Positions 50,217-58,770 of a stretch of DNA of 64,000 bases are shown here, piece after piece. How positions within the stretch are numbered: position 1 is the stretch's first letter; every line of letters begins with the position of its first letter. A model generated the notes under the pieces. That model was not told the DNA's origin. It saw nothing but the letters and a program-made list of their open reading frames with translations, and searched no databases. A program made the position numbers and the translations under genes. Source of the stretch: MFAQ01 sp964429015 (GTDB lineage: Bacteria > Patescibacteriota > Microgenomatia > UBA1400 > MFAQ01); NCBI GenBank assembly GCA_964429015.1, contig CAYSAM010000002.1, forward strand, positions 29,439 through 93,438. Reading direction: 5' to 3'.

Positions 50217-50726
50217 TTATCTCCCGTTCTCCCAAATTCTCATTCTTTTCTTAACCCAAACCCCAAAACCCATTACAGCTATTCCCGCCAACACTCCATA
50301 AAGAATATTTTCCCAAACACCAGTTTCTGGTAAGGTTGTAACCGCCGATGCCGTCGCTGTTGGGGTTGGGGTTGGCGTGGCTGCAGATGCATTAAATCGT
50401 ATTGTAAAGGTCAAAATCTGACTTCCCGAATTAACAGTTATCAAATTATCACCAGTATTCAAAGAACTAGGAGTAAAATTCCAAACCCCACTTGTTGTCG
50501 CTGCAATCACCGCACTAGATGTTGCGTTTACTTTTACACTTACCATTGCAGCGGGAGTAGCTGTTCCTTCAAGCTGTGGCACTGATCCGGTATAACTGAC
50601 CAAAGTGTAATCTGCCCCTATTGTTGACAAAGTTCCAATCTTTGTCAAAGTAAGGTCATAAGCAAAAACGGGAAAAGCAAACAAAAATGCTCCCAGTATT
50701 GTCCATAAAATATTTTTTTTCCACAT
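50217..50726 (-). CDS. Secreted surface protein with LPETG sortase signal
   Basis: 169 residues. Signal peptide (MWKKNILWTILGAFLFAFPVFA), a beta-type domain (about 23-115), a Thr/Pro/Ala linker (TPTPTPTATASAV), then LPETG, a hydrophobic stretch and a basic tail (KKRMR). This is the full cell-wall sorting signal known from Gram-positive bacteria. No sortase gene is in the window. Confidence 0.82.
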   Translation of the reverse strand: MWKKNILWTILGAFLFAFPVFAYDLTLTKIGTLSTIGADYTLVSYTGSVPQLEGTATPAAMVSVKVNATSSAVIAATTSGVWNFTPSSLNTGDNLITVNSGSQILTFTIRFNASAATPTPTPTATASAVTTLPETGVWENILYGVLAGIAVMGFGVWVKKRMRIWENGR

Positions 50727-50728
50727 TT

Positions 50729-50779
50729 TGATTTTTTGATTTTTTCTTGATTTCTCGAGTTCTTGATTTTTCGAGTTCT
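50729..50779. repeat. Family B repeats
   Basis: TTGATTTTTTGATTTTTTC, then CTTGATTTCTCGAGTTCTTG and TTTTTCGAGTTCTA, filling the gap before the beta-CASP RNase gene. Confidence 0.75.
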
Positions 50780-50787
50780 ATATATAT

Positions 50788-52125
50788 TTATAACTCAATT
50801 TCTGTTTCTAAGTTAGGAAGAATTACTTCTACTCCATCAAATTCATTTAGTATTTTCTCCTTCAGTACCAATCTGGGTATTTCCTCACCATGTGTCAAGG
50901 CAACTTTCTTTACACCTTTTATTTTTGAAAACCAGTTTATAAGCTGGCTCTGATCAGCATGTGAACTCATTGTTTTAATTTCTTTAATTTGTGCCCTAAC
51001 CTCTATATGGTTCCCCCAAATAACTACATTTTCTTTTCCGTCTTTTATTTCCCTTCCCAGCGTTCCCTCAGCCTGAAATCCCACAAAAACAATTGTATTT
51101 TTCGGATCATCTAAATAGTTAATAGCGTGATGAATTATTCTTCCCCCAGTCATCATTCCACTTCCAGCTACAATAACTTTTGTTCCTGGATAGTTCTTTA
51201 TTTGCTTACTTTTTTCCACACTGTCGCACACCACTAAACCAGGAAAATCAAAGGGATCGTCACTCCTAACGACATCTTTCAATTTTTTACTAAAAAGTCC
51301 AGGATAATCCTTAAAAATCTCGGTCGCTTTTATTGCCATTGGCGAGTCCAAAAAAACTGGAGTGTCATTACTTACTTTTCCTTGTTTTTTGAGTTGATCA
51401 AAAACAAATAAAACCTCTTGCGATCTTTGCAAAGAAAAAGTCGGAATCATTACTGTTCCACCCACTCTTTCTGCTTCGACAACAATTTCCGCAAAATCTT
51501 CGATCTCTTCTCTTTTTCCGTGAACTTCATCACCGTAAGTAGACTCCAAAACAGCAAAATCGGCACCATCAACAAACTCTGTTGGCTTTATCAAAGGCTC
51601 TGGGGTATTCCCTAAGTCACCACTAAATACCAGTTTCTTTTTTGTCGCAATTTCTTCCACTAAAATACTCGTCGACCCCAAAATGTGTCCCGCATCAAAC
51701 ATTGTTAACTTAAAATCACCAACAGCAAAAGGTACGTGATAGTCTACTAAAACTACTTTTTTCAAAAATTTTACAACCGCATCTTCGTTATACATTGTTT
51801 CCGTTGCGTCTTCTTTTGCAATTTTTGCACTATCCATCAAAACAATCTCCGCCAAAGCCTTTGTTGGCTCATTCATAAAAACAGGTCCGTCAAAACCAAA
51901 CTCAAGCAACATTGGCAAACGGCCACAGTGATCTAGATGTGCGTGTGTCAAAACAATCGCATTTAGCTTTTCAAAATCAATTGCGGGCTTGGCAAAGTTT
52001 AACTTGTCATCATCCTTTATTCCCTGAAACATGCCGCAGTCCACCATTAAACCTGTGTTTTTACCTTGCAAAAAATAACATGATCCGGTCACCATACCAG
52101 CAGCACCCAAAAACTTTAACTTCAT
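50788..52125 (-). CDS. Beta-CASP metallo-beta-lactamase RNase
   Basis: 445 residues. Metallo-beta-lactamase motifs LTHAHLDHCGRLP and FDAGHILGS, SGDLG, then the beta-CASP and RMMBL parts with IPTFSLQRSQEVL, VAGSGMMTGGRIIHH, SSHADQSQLINWF and LTHGEE. The family processes RNA (archaeal CPSF-like and bacterial homologues of RNase J type). It is shorter than RNase J and has no KH domain. Confidence 0.9.
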   Translation of the reverse strand: MKLKFLGAAGMVTGSCYFLQGKNTGLMVDCGMFQGIKDDDKLNFAKPAIDFEKLNAIVLTHAHLDHCGRLPMLLEFGFDGPVFMNEPTKALAEIVLMDSAKIAKEDATETMYNEDAVVKFLKKVVLVDYHVPFAVGDFKLTMFDAGHILGSTSILVEEIATKKKLVFSGDLGNTPEPLIKPTEFVDGADFAVLESTYGDEVHGKREEIEDFAEIVVEAERVGGTVMIPTFSLQRSQEVLFVFDQLKKQGKVSNDTPVFLDSPMAIKATEIFKDYPGLFSKKLKDVVRSDDPFDFPGLVVCDSVEKSKQIKNYPGTKVIVAGSGMMTGGRIIHHAINYLDDPKNTIVFVGFQAEGTLGREIKDGKENVVIWGNHIEVRAQIKEIKTMSSHADQSQLINWFSKIKGVKKVALTHGEEIPRLVLKEKILNEFDGVEVILPNLETEIEL

Positions 52126-52152
52126 ATATATTCAGTCTACCAGAACCAGTCG

Positions 52153-52221
52153 TCGTTGCGAGGAACAACCCGCCCGCAACACTGAAGAGTACTTCTGCGA
52201 GCAGGAGTGACGTGGCAATCT
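52153..52221. repeat. Family C repeat, long form
   Basis: CGTCGTTGCGAGGAAC...GTGACGTGGCAATC: the two outer ends of the family C palindrome with a longer GC-rich middle (GAAGAGTACTTCTGCGAGCAGG). Confidence 0.7.
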
Positions 52222-52229
52222 ATATAGAT

Positions 52230-52235
52230 TAGAAT
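52230..52235 (+). promoter_or_regulatory. -10 element TAGAAT, 6 nt before the zinc-ribbon gene
   Basis: TAGAAT, GTATTT, then ATG 52242. Confidence 0.55.
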
Positions 52236-52241
52236 GTATTT

Positions 52242-52997
52242 ATGACCTGCCCACAATGTCACGATAGTCTAAATAAACTAGAAGTAAGCACCACCGATGG
52301 TCAAGTGAGAAAAATAGACGAGTGCTTAAACTGTGGTGGACATTTTTTAGACAATTATCTTGTCAACTTTATTTCAGTCGAAACAGCCCGGAACATCGAC
52401 TCTGTTCTTCCCAAAAAACACCTCCCCACAGTATCCGAACCAAAATGTTTCCATTGTGGTCAAGTTATGTTTGCAATCTCCGATGACTCCACTCCCAAAA
52501 CCGTCACTGTCTACAACTGTCCCAACAACCACGGTGATTTTTTTCCCAAAGGTCAACTCCTCCTTTTCAAAAAAGCTCAAGACGCCAAAATAAACTATCA
52601 CAAACTCTGGGGAATCCCTCTCAAAACTGCCTTCTCAGTAATCATTCCCCTTTTTATTATCTTCACCTCAGTTACGGTCCTACCCTCAGTTGTTAAAGAA
52701 CTCAATCAGAGTACCGAAAATCGCGTCAAAGCTTCTGAAATACTTACCGAACCTCTCATTACTCCCATCTCAGACAATCAAGTCCTCATTTCTTTCTCCA
52801 CCAAAAACAAAGTACCCACCAACCTTATTTTTACTTCAGGTATAAACAAAACTTTTACTGTTTCAGAGCAACCAAAAACAAGCCACTTAGTTAGTATCGA
52901 AAACCTTCCTCCTGCCACCACTTTTAAATACACAATCGTTATAGATCCACAAGGTAAAAATCTCAAAACCTCAGAATACTCCTTCTCTACCCCCTAA
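52242..52997 (+). CDS. Zinc-ribbon membrane protein with extracytoplasmic FN3-like domain
   Basis: 251 residues. Two cytoplasmic zinc ribbons (CPQC...CLNCGGHFLD, about 3-35; CFHCG...CPNNHGDFF, about 69-100), one transmembrane helix (TAFSVIIPLFIIFTSVTVL), then an outer beta-domain ending NLPPATTFKYTIVID...SEYSFSTP, of fibronectin-III type. It might pass an outside signal to a nucleic acid or protein inside. I know no named family with this architecture. Confidence 0.7.
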   Translation: MTCPQCHDSLNKLEVSTTDGQVRKIDECLNCGGHFLDNYLVNFISVETARNIDSVLPKKHLPTVSEPKCFHCGQVMFAISDDSTPKTVTVYNCPNNHGDFFPKGQLLLFKKAQDAKINYHKLWGIPLKTAFSVIIPLFIIFTSVTVLPSVVKELNQSTENRVKASEILTEPLITPISDNQVLISFSTKNKVPTNLIFTSGINKTFTVSEQPKTSHLVSIENLPPATTFKYTIVIDPQGKNLKTSEYSFSTP

Positions 52998-53004
52998 ACT
53001 CAAC

Positions 53005-53031
53005 AATCTACGATCTACGATCTACTATAAT
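53005..53031. repeat. Family A repeats running into the prmC -10 element
   Basis: AATCTACGATCTACGATCTA is followed directly by TATAAT (53026-53031), 6 bases before ATG 53038. The repeat units end where the promoter begins. Confidence 0.7.
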
Positions 53032-53037
53032 ACTCCC

Positions 53038-53787
53038 ATGCCCCGCCAACTTTCTCCTTACGAAAAAAACTTTCTAACCAAACACCACTTTGATTTAAAC
53101 TTACCGGAACTCCAAACCGAAATACCAGTAGAATATTTAGTTGGCAAAGCTGAATTTCGAGGGCTAGACTTTTTTGTCAATAACTCTACTCTAATTCCCA
53201 GAATAGAAACAGAAAAAATAGTTGATCTTGCACTAGAAAATATTATGGAAAAATTCTCTACTCGCAACAAAATAATCATTGCTGATGTTTGTACAGGATC
53301 GGGGTGTATTGGAGTCTCACTTGCCTTAGAACTCGTAAAGCACAACTATGACTTTCATGTCTATTTTTCTGATATTTCCCAAGAAGCACTCAAAATTGCC
53401 CAAAAAAACTTTAGTTATTTTTTACCTGACTATAAAAATTTCGCCTCATTTTTATATTCAAATCTTTTTGACAAATATCCATTGGATACAAACATAGACC
53501 TAGTTCTCTCAAACCCTCCCTACATTCCAAGCAACAGAATAAAAACACTAGATGTCTCCGTCAAAAACTATGAACCAATAACTGCCCTAGATGGCGGACA
53601 AGATGGGCTTTTATTTATCAATAAAATTATAGATGACTTGGCAAACATCCAAAACAAGGTTAACGCAATTATCGAGATAGATGAGATTCATACATTGCAA
53701 GATATAAAAAAAAGCGAGAGCTACAAACTCTCGCTTATCAAAGACACGTTCGGTGTCAATCGCTTCTTATCTCTTTTTTCTTTTTAA
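53038..53787 (+). CDS. prmC: PrmC/HemK-like N5-glutamine methyltransferase
   Basis: 249 residues. N-terminal helical part with PVEYLVGKAEFRGLDFFVN and LIPRIETE, a SAM-binding site ADVCTGSGCIGVSLALEL, and the substrate motif LSNPPYIP (NPPY). PrmC methylates the GGQ glutamine of release factors. A TATAAT is 6 bases upstream. The 3' end overlaps the convergent lysine-rich gene by 21 bases. Confidence 0.92.
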   Translation: MPRQLSPYEKNFLTKHHFDLNLPELQTEIPVEYLVGKAEFRGLDFFVNNSTLIPRIETEKIVDLALENIMEKFSTRNKIIIADVCTGSGCIGVSLALELVKHNYDFHVYFSDISQEALKIAQKNFSYFLPDYKNFASFLYSNLFDKYPLDTNIDLVLSNPPYIPSNRIKTLDVSVKNYEPITALDGGQDGLLFINKIIDDLANIQNKVNAIIEIDEIHTLQDIKKSESYKLSLIKDTFGVNRFLSLFSF

Positions 53788-53991
53788 AACTTTTTTCTTG
53801 GCTTTTACCACTTGAGTTTTAACTTTAGCTACTTGAGCTTTACCTTTTTTAACAGCTTTTTTTACTTCACCAGCAACCATCTCTCTATTTTCTTTTTTAC
53901 TAAGAAACATTCCCGCTACTCCAGCAGCTACACCAATAACAGCAGCTCCTACGGCAGCGAACAAATTCATATTATTTTTTTTGGCAGGCAT
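53767..53991 (-). CDS. Small membrane protein with lysine-rich tail
   Basis: 74 residues. One glycine/alanine-rich helix (AAVGAAVIGVAAGVAGMFL) is followed by a Lys/Val tail (KKGKAQVAKVKTQVVKAKKK) like that of YtxH-type or histone-H1-like proteins. The tail could bind nucleic acid or anionic lipid near the membrane; this is only a guess. Confidence 0.6.
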   Translation of the reverse strand: MPAKKNNMNLFAAVGAAVIGVAAGVAGMFLSKKENREMVAGEVKKAVKKGKAQVAKVKTQVVKAKKKVLKRKKR

Positions 53992-54049
53992 TTTTGTTTT
54001 TTTGCTTACTAACTTTTAATAAATTCATTATGCCACAAAAACAAAATCT

Positions 54050-54084
54050 CTGCAAAAAAAAGCCCCCTGTAAAAACAAGGGGGC
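54050..54084 (-). terminator. Intrinsic terminator of the PP2C-vWA operon
   Basis: Leftward, GCCCCCTTG-TTTTT-ACAGGGGGC is followed by eight Ts. It is the clearest rho-independent terminator in the window and lies just past the vWA gene stop. Confidence 0.88.
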
Positions 54085-54101
54085 GAGAAAATAAAATTAA
54101 A

Positions 54102-54926
54102 CTACGGCTGTCCAAAACCACCAGCAGCGGCTTGTGAAAACGGCTTTGCGCCCTGACTTCCGCGAGCAGCTGTCTGAGAGAACGTACCAAAATTCAAGCG
54201 AATATCATGCTTGTTTGCGGTCGTGGTGAGAATCCATTTGTCCTGGATACCCATCCGCTTAAACACATCACGGAAGTCAGTACCATGTTTATCTTGGATA
54301 CCCATAGCAGACACAATATGTGTTTCATCTTGGAGAATCTCTGACACAATATCTTTCACACTTTCAGGGGTAGTAAACCGCCTACTGTGCTGGTCATAAC
54401 CGTCAGTTACGATTAAGGTGGCAGAGCGAACAGGCTTTCCGCGATTTGAAAATTCCTGCGTCTTAGCCATAAGGTCCCCCAAGGCAACGACAGACATATC
54501 ATAAAGAGGAGTTCCACCATTAGCCTGATAGTTGCTTGCATCCAAAACTGGAACCTGAGCTATCGGGGTAAAGGGAATAACGACTGTACCATTCAAGTAA
54601 CGTACGCACATAAGTACAGCATTGTTTGAATTACTTTCCATAAGCGCTTCACGAACAACATTAACCCCATCACGAATTGCTTGTTCGTTTCCAGCTTCAG
54701 CAATCGATCCAGAGTCATCAACCAGAATGGTAACCAAATAAACCTCATTTGGCCCCTTTACGTCAACTGCAGGAACGCCCATTGCCTGATTGATTTGGTT
54801 AGCGATATCAGGAATTGAAAAAACGCTAACCGCCGCTTTTGACAGCACACCATCTTCATGTGCAGAGCCAAACAAACTTTGTACATTTGCAATACCAGCA
54901 GCTTTAGAACTATTTTGTGGGTTCAT
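54102..54926 (-). CDS. von Willebrand factor A domain protein (TerY-like)
   Basis: 274 residues with no signal peptide. The vWA fold carries a full MIDAS: DDSGS (70-74), Thr139 in NGGTPLYD and Asp175 in VTDGYD. The N-terminus (about 1-60) and the Gly/Ala/Gln-rich C-terminus (SQTAARGSQGAKPFSQAAAG) are low in complexity. In TerY-P triads the vWA protein works with a PP2C phosphatase and a protein kinase, both encoded upstream here. Strong Shine-Dalgarno AAAGGAG 7 bases before the ATG. Last gene before the terminator. Confidence 0.85.
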   Translation of the reverse strand: MNPQNSSKAAGIANVQSLFGSAHEDGVLSKAAVSVFSIPDIANQINQAMGVPAVDVKGPNEVYLVTILVDDSGSIAEAGNEQAIRDGVNVVREALMESNSNNAVLMCVRYLNGTVVIPFTPIAQVPVLDASNYQANGGTPLYDMSVVALGDLMAKTQEFSNRGKPVRSATLIVTDGYDQHSRRFTTPESVKDIVSEILQDETHIVSAMGIQDKHGTDFRDVFKRMGIQDKWILTTTANKHDIRLNFGTFSQTAARGSQGAKPFSQAAAGGFGQP

Positions 54927-54953
54927 TTTTTATCTCCTTTAGACAGTACCAAC

Positions 54954-55982
54954 TTAGAACTTAATTCCCGGCCACGATTCAATCGGGTCGGTTGATTTCA
55001 CGATATTCATGCCGGCTTTGGCAAAACGTTTGAATGCCGCGTCTGCAGCATCGGTGTGATCAACCACACCAGGAACGACAACAGGGCTTGTACAATCTTC
55101 CAACAAGTAAACTTTCTTAGCCAAAGTAGGATCAACAGCATTAATTTCGTCTAAGAAATCCGCAACTGTCCACGCTACACAATGACTCTTAGCTTGGCCA
55201 GCAATTGCGAGGTAGTCGTATGCCTGTAGTTTCTTCACAAAGCCAGTGCTCTTCTGTGCAATCGCCTGTTTCATGGCAAAAAGAACTTCACCACGCAGCG
55301 CAGAATAGTTCTCAGATAAAACATTTCCACCCTTGATTTCATCTCCTGCGTCGACTTCGCGAGCCACATTATGGAAAAATACGGCTTCGTGCAAGGAAGC
55401 AACAAGTGCATGACCAATACCACCGAGCATTGCGTGATATGGCCAAATTGTCAACTTATAACGACCGGCAGCTTCAAGTTGAGCTGTATACTCCAACAAG
55501 TAAGCTTGCAACCAAGCATAGTTAACACCTGGAACACGACCAACAACACCAGGATTAATCATCCATTTGCCTTTTCTTACATCATCATTACTAATTTCAG
55601 TGTATGGAGCCGGGTGGTTTCCTCTTCCATCAACAATAAACATTGCATGGAAGATTTGCTGGATGTAGTGTGTGTCAAAAGTTAGTTCAATTCCGGAAAT
55701 ACGTCTCATCTCACGATAAATCATTTCCGTCAAGCGTCGAATATCATCGACTGCGCCATTACCAGATCGACCACCAACAAAAAGTTCAAATCCGGGTGAA
55801 CAAAAAGTGTTCTGAGCATCAATGATCATCAAGCCAAAGCGTTTGGCATCTCGAGAAGATGGGGGGATGTTGTACTTTCTAGCCCAGTTTGGAGCATCAG
55901 TAGCCAGTTTTTCATATTTTGGTTCCCAGATCTTTCCAACGGCCTTCGGATCATAGTGAGCAGGTAAAGGTAAACTAGACAT
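54954..55982 (-). CDS. Nicotinamidase/isochorismatase-like cysteine hydrolase
   Basis: 342 residues, longer than simple nicotinamidases (about 200). Catalytic Asp55 in LMIIDAQNTFC, metal-site candidates in FDTHYIQQIFH (Asp103, His105, His111 or so), WPYHAMLGGIGHAL, and the nucleophile Cys268 in AGQAKSHCVAWTVADF. The Asp/Cys arrangement and the metal-type DxH favour a nicotinamidase-type amidase over an isochorismatase. About 45 extra N-terminal residues and a middle insert (about 120-175) are not explained. GC is higher than in most neighbours (50-53% in sampled lines). Shine-Dalgarno AGGAG 6 bases before the ATG. Confidence 0.8.
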   Translation of the reverse strand: MSSLPLPAHYDPKAVGKIWEPKYEKLATDAPNWARKYNIPPSSRDAKRFGLMIIDAQNTFCSPGFELFVGGRSGNGAVDDIRRLTEMIYREMRRISGIELTFDTHYIQQIFHAMFIVDGRGNHPAPYTEISNDDVRKGKWMINPGVVGRVPGVNYAWLQAYLLEYTAQLEAAGRYKLTIWPYHAMLGGIGHALVASLHEAVFFHNVAREVDAGDEIKGGNVLSENYSALRGEVLFAMKQAIAQKSTGFVKKLQAYDYLAIAGQAKSHCVAWTVADFLDEINAVDPTLAKKVYLLEDCTSPVVVPGVVDHTDAADAAFKRFAKAGMNIVKSTDPIESWPGIKF

Positions 55983-55997
55983 TTTTTTCTCCTATTT

Positions 55998-57866
55998 TTA
56001 TTTTATTGTTAGACTTAGAATTTCTTTTTTTCTTATAACCAAAACACCACTCGAACTTGGAAGTAGGAATGAGTTTTTGTCAACATATGGCTCAGTATCC
56101 GGAAACACTTTTGTCTGTGTAACTTTTCCAGATACTATCTCAGAACGAACCAACCCCTCATCAGTAGCACTCAGTATAAAATTACCAACAGGAAGTTTGC
56201 CCCTGATATTTCCCAACCAAGAGCCATCACCTTCATCAGTTTCAGCCACTGCTTCAATTTCCCCCAGTGAGTTAATTACCTGTAAACGGTTTAGCAACTT
56301 TGGACCATTTTTTTCAGTGGTCATAAACCACGCCCGCGTGCTAGTAAAAACACAGGTAGAATCAACAAGCTGACCACGTGTCGGAGTAATATTCACAGAG
56401 TCATTTATTCCAGACCTATCAGCGTCAAATGTAAATGCCCTGGTTAGATTCCCAACACGATAGAAACCAAAACCAAAACTTTCTCCAACCCAAAACATTG
56501 TCTGGCCCTCGAGCACTGTACCTATTGGTTCAGGTCCAACATCTTCATCTCTGTATAAGATACCTCCACTAGCCCAGTACCTGTGTCTGGAATTGGCATC
56601 AATAAGTGGTAAGTTTCCAAAACTATCAACTGGAATATTATCAATGACCTTACCACCTTCTAAAACCACCATACGCCCATCTCTCGCAAGTATTGTCTTC
56701 TTCCCCGACACACGATATCGCAACCCAGGATCAAGATCTCCTACCAGAGCTACACTTCCACCTTCTCTGATGAAGTTCCCGTCTTCATGGAAGATATATT
56801 TCAAGGTTCCATTTTGGACAGTTGCGTATATTACTACACCCCTAGTTTGAAAAAGAAAATCAATCTTTACAGAGCCGCGAATTTGAGTTACTTTCTTTGA
56901 AGCAACACCCTTTAAACAGTTTGGGCATATAGCCCTAGCATGCTCAATACCACAGTTGGAACATTTCTCAAAATTGATATCTAGTAATCTTAGGGGGAAC
57001 TCTCCTCTCCAGCCTTTTTCAAAAGTTCTTGAAAAAATTTCCAAGAGCTCATCAGGCAAAATATTAAGTTGAGGTGCGTCCTTTGGATACTTCACCGCAG
57101 AGTTAAAAACACTAATGCCTCGCAAGGGTCTTTCGTCTAGCAGAACCTTTCTCATTTTATTTTTTGCAATATAAACGCCACCATAAGGCCTCACAAACAG
57201 CAAAGCTTCCATCAACATCGCCATATATGCATACCAATCAGAGTTTCTATCATGAGGTCTAATTAGCATCATCGATTTCAGGTTTGGATCACATAGCCGA
57301 GGATCCACGTAGTTCGCTGTAAACAGCTGGCTTAGATATTTCGAATTTCCCATACTATCAGCGTCAACAATTCTGCAAACTCCTTGTTTGAGTAATACAT
57401 TCAAACTATTAAAATCAGAAATTACCCCACCAGCGTCTTCATGAACTTGTTTTACTGTAGGATGCAAATCGCGAAAATATCCCAACATTGCGTTGTTTCC
57501 AATACCTCCCCTTGTACGAAACTCAGGATCGAGGTATTTAAGCATCGGCTCAAAGCCTTTAAGTTTCTCCATAGAATAGCCCAATACCTTCTTCTCGTTT
57601 GCGTCAGTCAAAAGACTAAGTGGTATAACCACCTTTGAAGGAAGTTTTGAAAAGGGAAACTCTCTAAGTTTCGTCTGATGAACAGCTATCCTTTCTCTGG
57701 CACGTTCTTGTTGAACTGGATCCTTTGAATATGTTGGGTCATCTGGAAGTTTGTAAATTTTGGCCAGTTTCTTCGGACCAATATCATAGATATACGCCTC
57801 ACCTCCTTCACTAAAAAGTATGTCGAGGAGAATTCGCATACTACCATCATAAGCAACTCTATACAT
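55998..57866 (-). CDS. Protein-kinase-like protein with zinc ribbon and beta-rich C-terminus
   Basis: 622 residues. N-terminal kinase fold: GGEAYIY, ATP-anchoring Lys36 (KLAKIYK), catalytic-loop-like SDFNSLNVLL (Asp151, Asn156), metal-binding IVDADS (Asp168) and NSDWYAYMAMLMEALLFVRPYGG, as in the kinase family tied to TerY/PP2C systems. A zinc ribbon (CSNC...CPNC, 302-317) leads into about 300 beta-rich residues that may form a propeller. The usual HRD is replaced by ISDFN. Shine-Dalgarno AGGAGG before the ATG. It lies 9 bases after the PP2C gene. Confidence 0.78.
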   Translation of the reverse strand: MYRVAYDGSMRILLDILFSEGGEAYIYDIGPKKLAKIYKLPDDPTYSKDPVQQERARERIAVHQTKLREFPFSKLPSKVVIPLSLLTDANEKKVLGYSMEKLKGFEPMLKYLDPEFRTRGGIGNNAMLGYFRDLHPTVKQVHEDAGGVISDFNSLNVLLKQGVCRIVDADSMGNSKYLSQLFTANYVDPRLCDPNLKSMMLIRPHDRNSDWYAYMAMLMEALLFVRPYGGVYIAKNKMRKVLLDERPLRGISVFNSAVKYPKDAPQLNILPDELLEIFSRTFEKGWRGEFPLRLLDINFEKCSNCGIEHARAICPNCLKGVASKKVTQIRGSVKIDFLFQTRGVVIYATVQNGTLKYIFHEDGNFIREGGSVALVGDLDPGLRYRVSGKKTILARDGRMVVLEGGKVIDNIPVDSFGNLPLIDANSRHRYWASGGILYRDEDVGPEPIGTVLEGQTMFWVGESFGFGFYRVGNLTRAFTFDADRSGINDSVNITPTRGQLVDSTCVFTSTRAWFMTTEKNGPKLLNRLQVINSLGEIEAVAETDEGDGSWLGNIRGKLPVGNFILSATDEGLVRSEIVSGKVTQTKVFPDTEPYVDKNSFLLPSSSGVLVIRKKEILSLTIK

Positions 57867-57875
57867 TCCGACCTC

Positions 57876-58727
57876 CTAAATTCTACTAGCCGTTACGATA
57901 GCCAAATCATCAGTTAAGACTGGTGGGTAAATTTTTACTCGTTCATCTTTCCAGTTTATGACTCGCTTCTCACTAGCAAGCAAATTTAATCTTCCAACCA
58001 AATTACTTCGATTGTCGAAATACGACACATTCTTCCAAAAATCTTCTGGATCTGCAATTTCAGTTGTTCCTGGCACACACTTTTTACTATCATTAAAAAA
58101 CCCTTTAAGTCCATCCGTCGCCACCATTGCCGAATTTACGGTATTAGTTGAAGCAACTTTTTTAACCCTAATTTTTAAATCATCCGGAGCCATAACCTTT
58201 AGGCTTGTTTCGATCAAATTGTACCCCAAGGCGGTAGGAAAATTATCTCTTGCGTCTGGTATCATTTCAAATTTCACGCCGTTCAAATAATAATACCCAT
58301 CACCAACCCCAACGAACAGCGTAATATCTGGCGTGACTATCATACCTACAAGGGTGAACAAAAAGTAGCTCACAATATTATTGTGGTAGCTTCCACCTAT
58401 TCCTCGAGCAATACTATCAATTTCTCCCAGGGTATGCTTCTGAATATCTGCCCAAAAATTTTCATTTTGAAGGTAGAAGTTCCAGCGCCACTTAGAAATA
58501 CTTTCAAGTCGGGAAACAACATAGTTTGTTACAATTCCAACTCCAACTCTAGACCCCACTTCAGTATAAGTCTCAAAGGGAAAATTGCTATTTGAACAAC
58601 CATCGGCAACAAACGACACCATCAGATCTTTTTTTTCTTTTACTAAATACGCATCTTGGCAGTTCTTTTTTACCTTCACATGATCACCACCAATTACACT
58701 ACCATGGCTATATCTCAGAGGAATCAT
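57876..58727 (-). CDS. PP2C-type serine/threonine phosphatase
   Basis: 283 residues. Metal-binding aspartates of the PP2C fold: CQDAYLV, SFVADGCSNS (Asp42, Gly43), VGVGDGYYYLNG, MVATDGLKGF and LTDDLAIVTASR. It would reverse phosphorylation by the kinase encoded next. First gene of the four-gene operon; AAGGAG stands 5 bases before the ATG. Confidence 0.85.
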   Translation of the reverse strand: MIPLRYSHGSVIGGDHVKVKKNCQDAYLVKEKKDLMVSFVADGCSNSNFPFETYTEVGSRVGVGIVTNYVVSRLESISKWRWNFYLQNENFWADIQKHTLGEIDSIARGIGGSYHNNIVSYFLFTLVGMIVTPDITLFVGVGDGYYYLNGVKFEMIPDARDNFPTALGYNLIETSLKVMAPDDLKIRVKKVASTNTVNSAMVATDGLKGFFNDSKKCVPGTTEIADPEDFWKNVSYFDNRSNLVGRLNLLASEKRVINWKDERVKIYPPVLTDDLAIVTASRI

Positions 58728-58770
58728 CGTTTCTCCTTACTATATTTTATTATAAAAGTTCTAATACCCC

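Noticed and set aside
53767..53991. Lysine-rich small gene as an artefact of the prmC 3' end
   Set aside because: Only 21 bases overlap prmC, and the helix-plus-lysine-tail pattern is protein-like, so it was kept as a gene.
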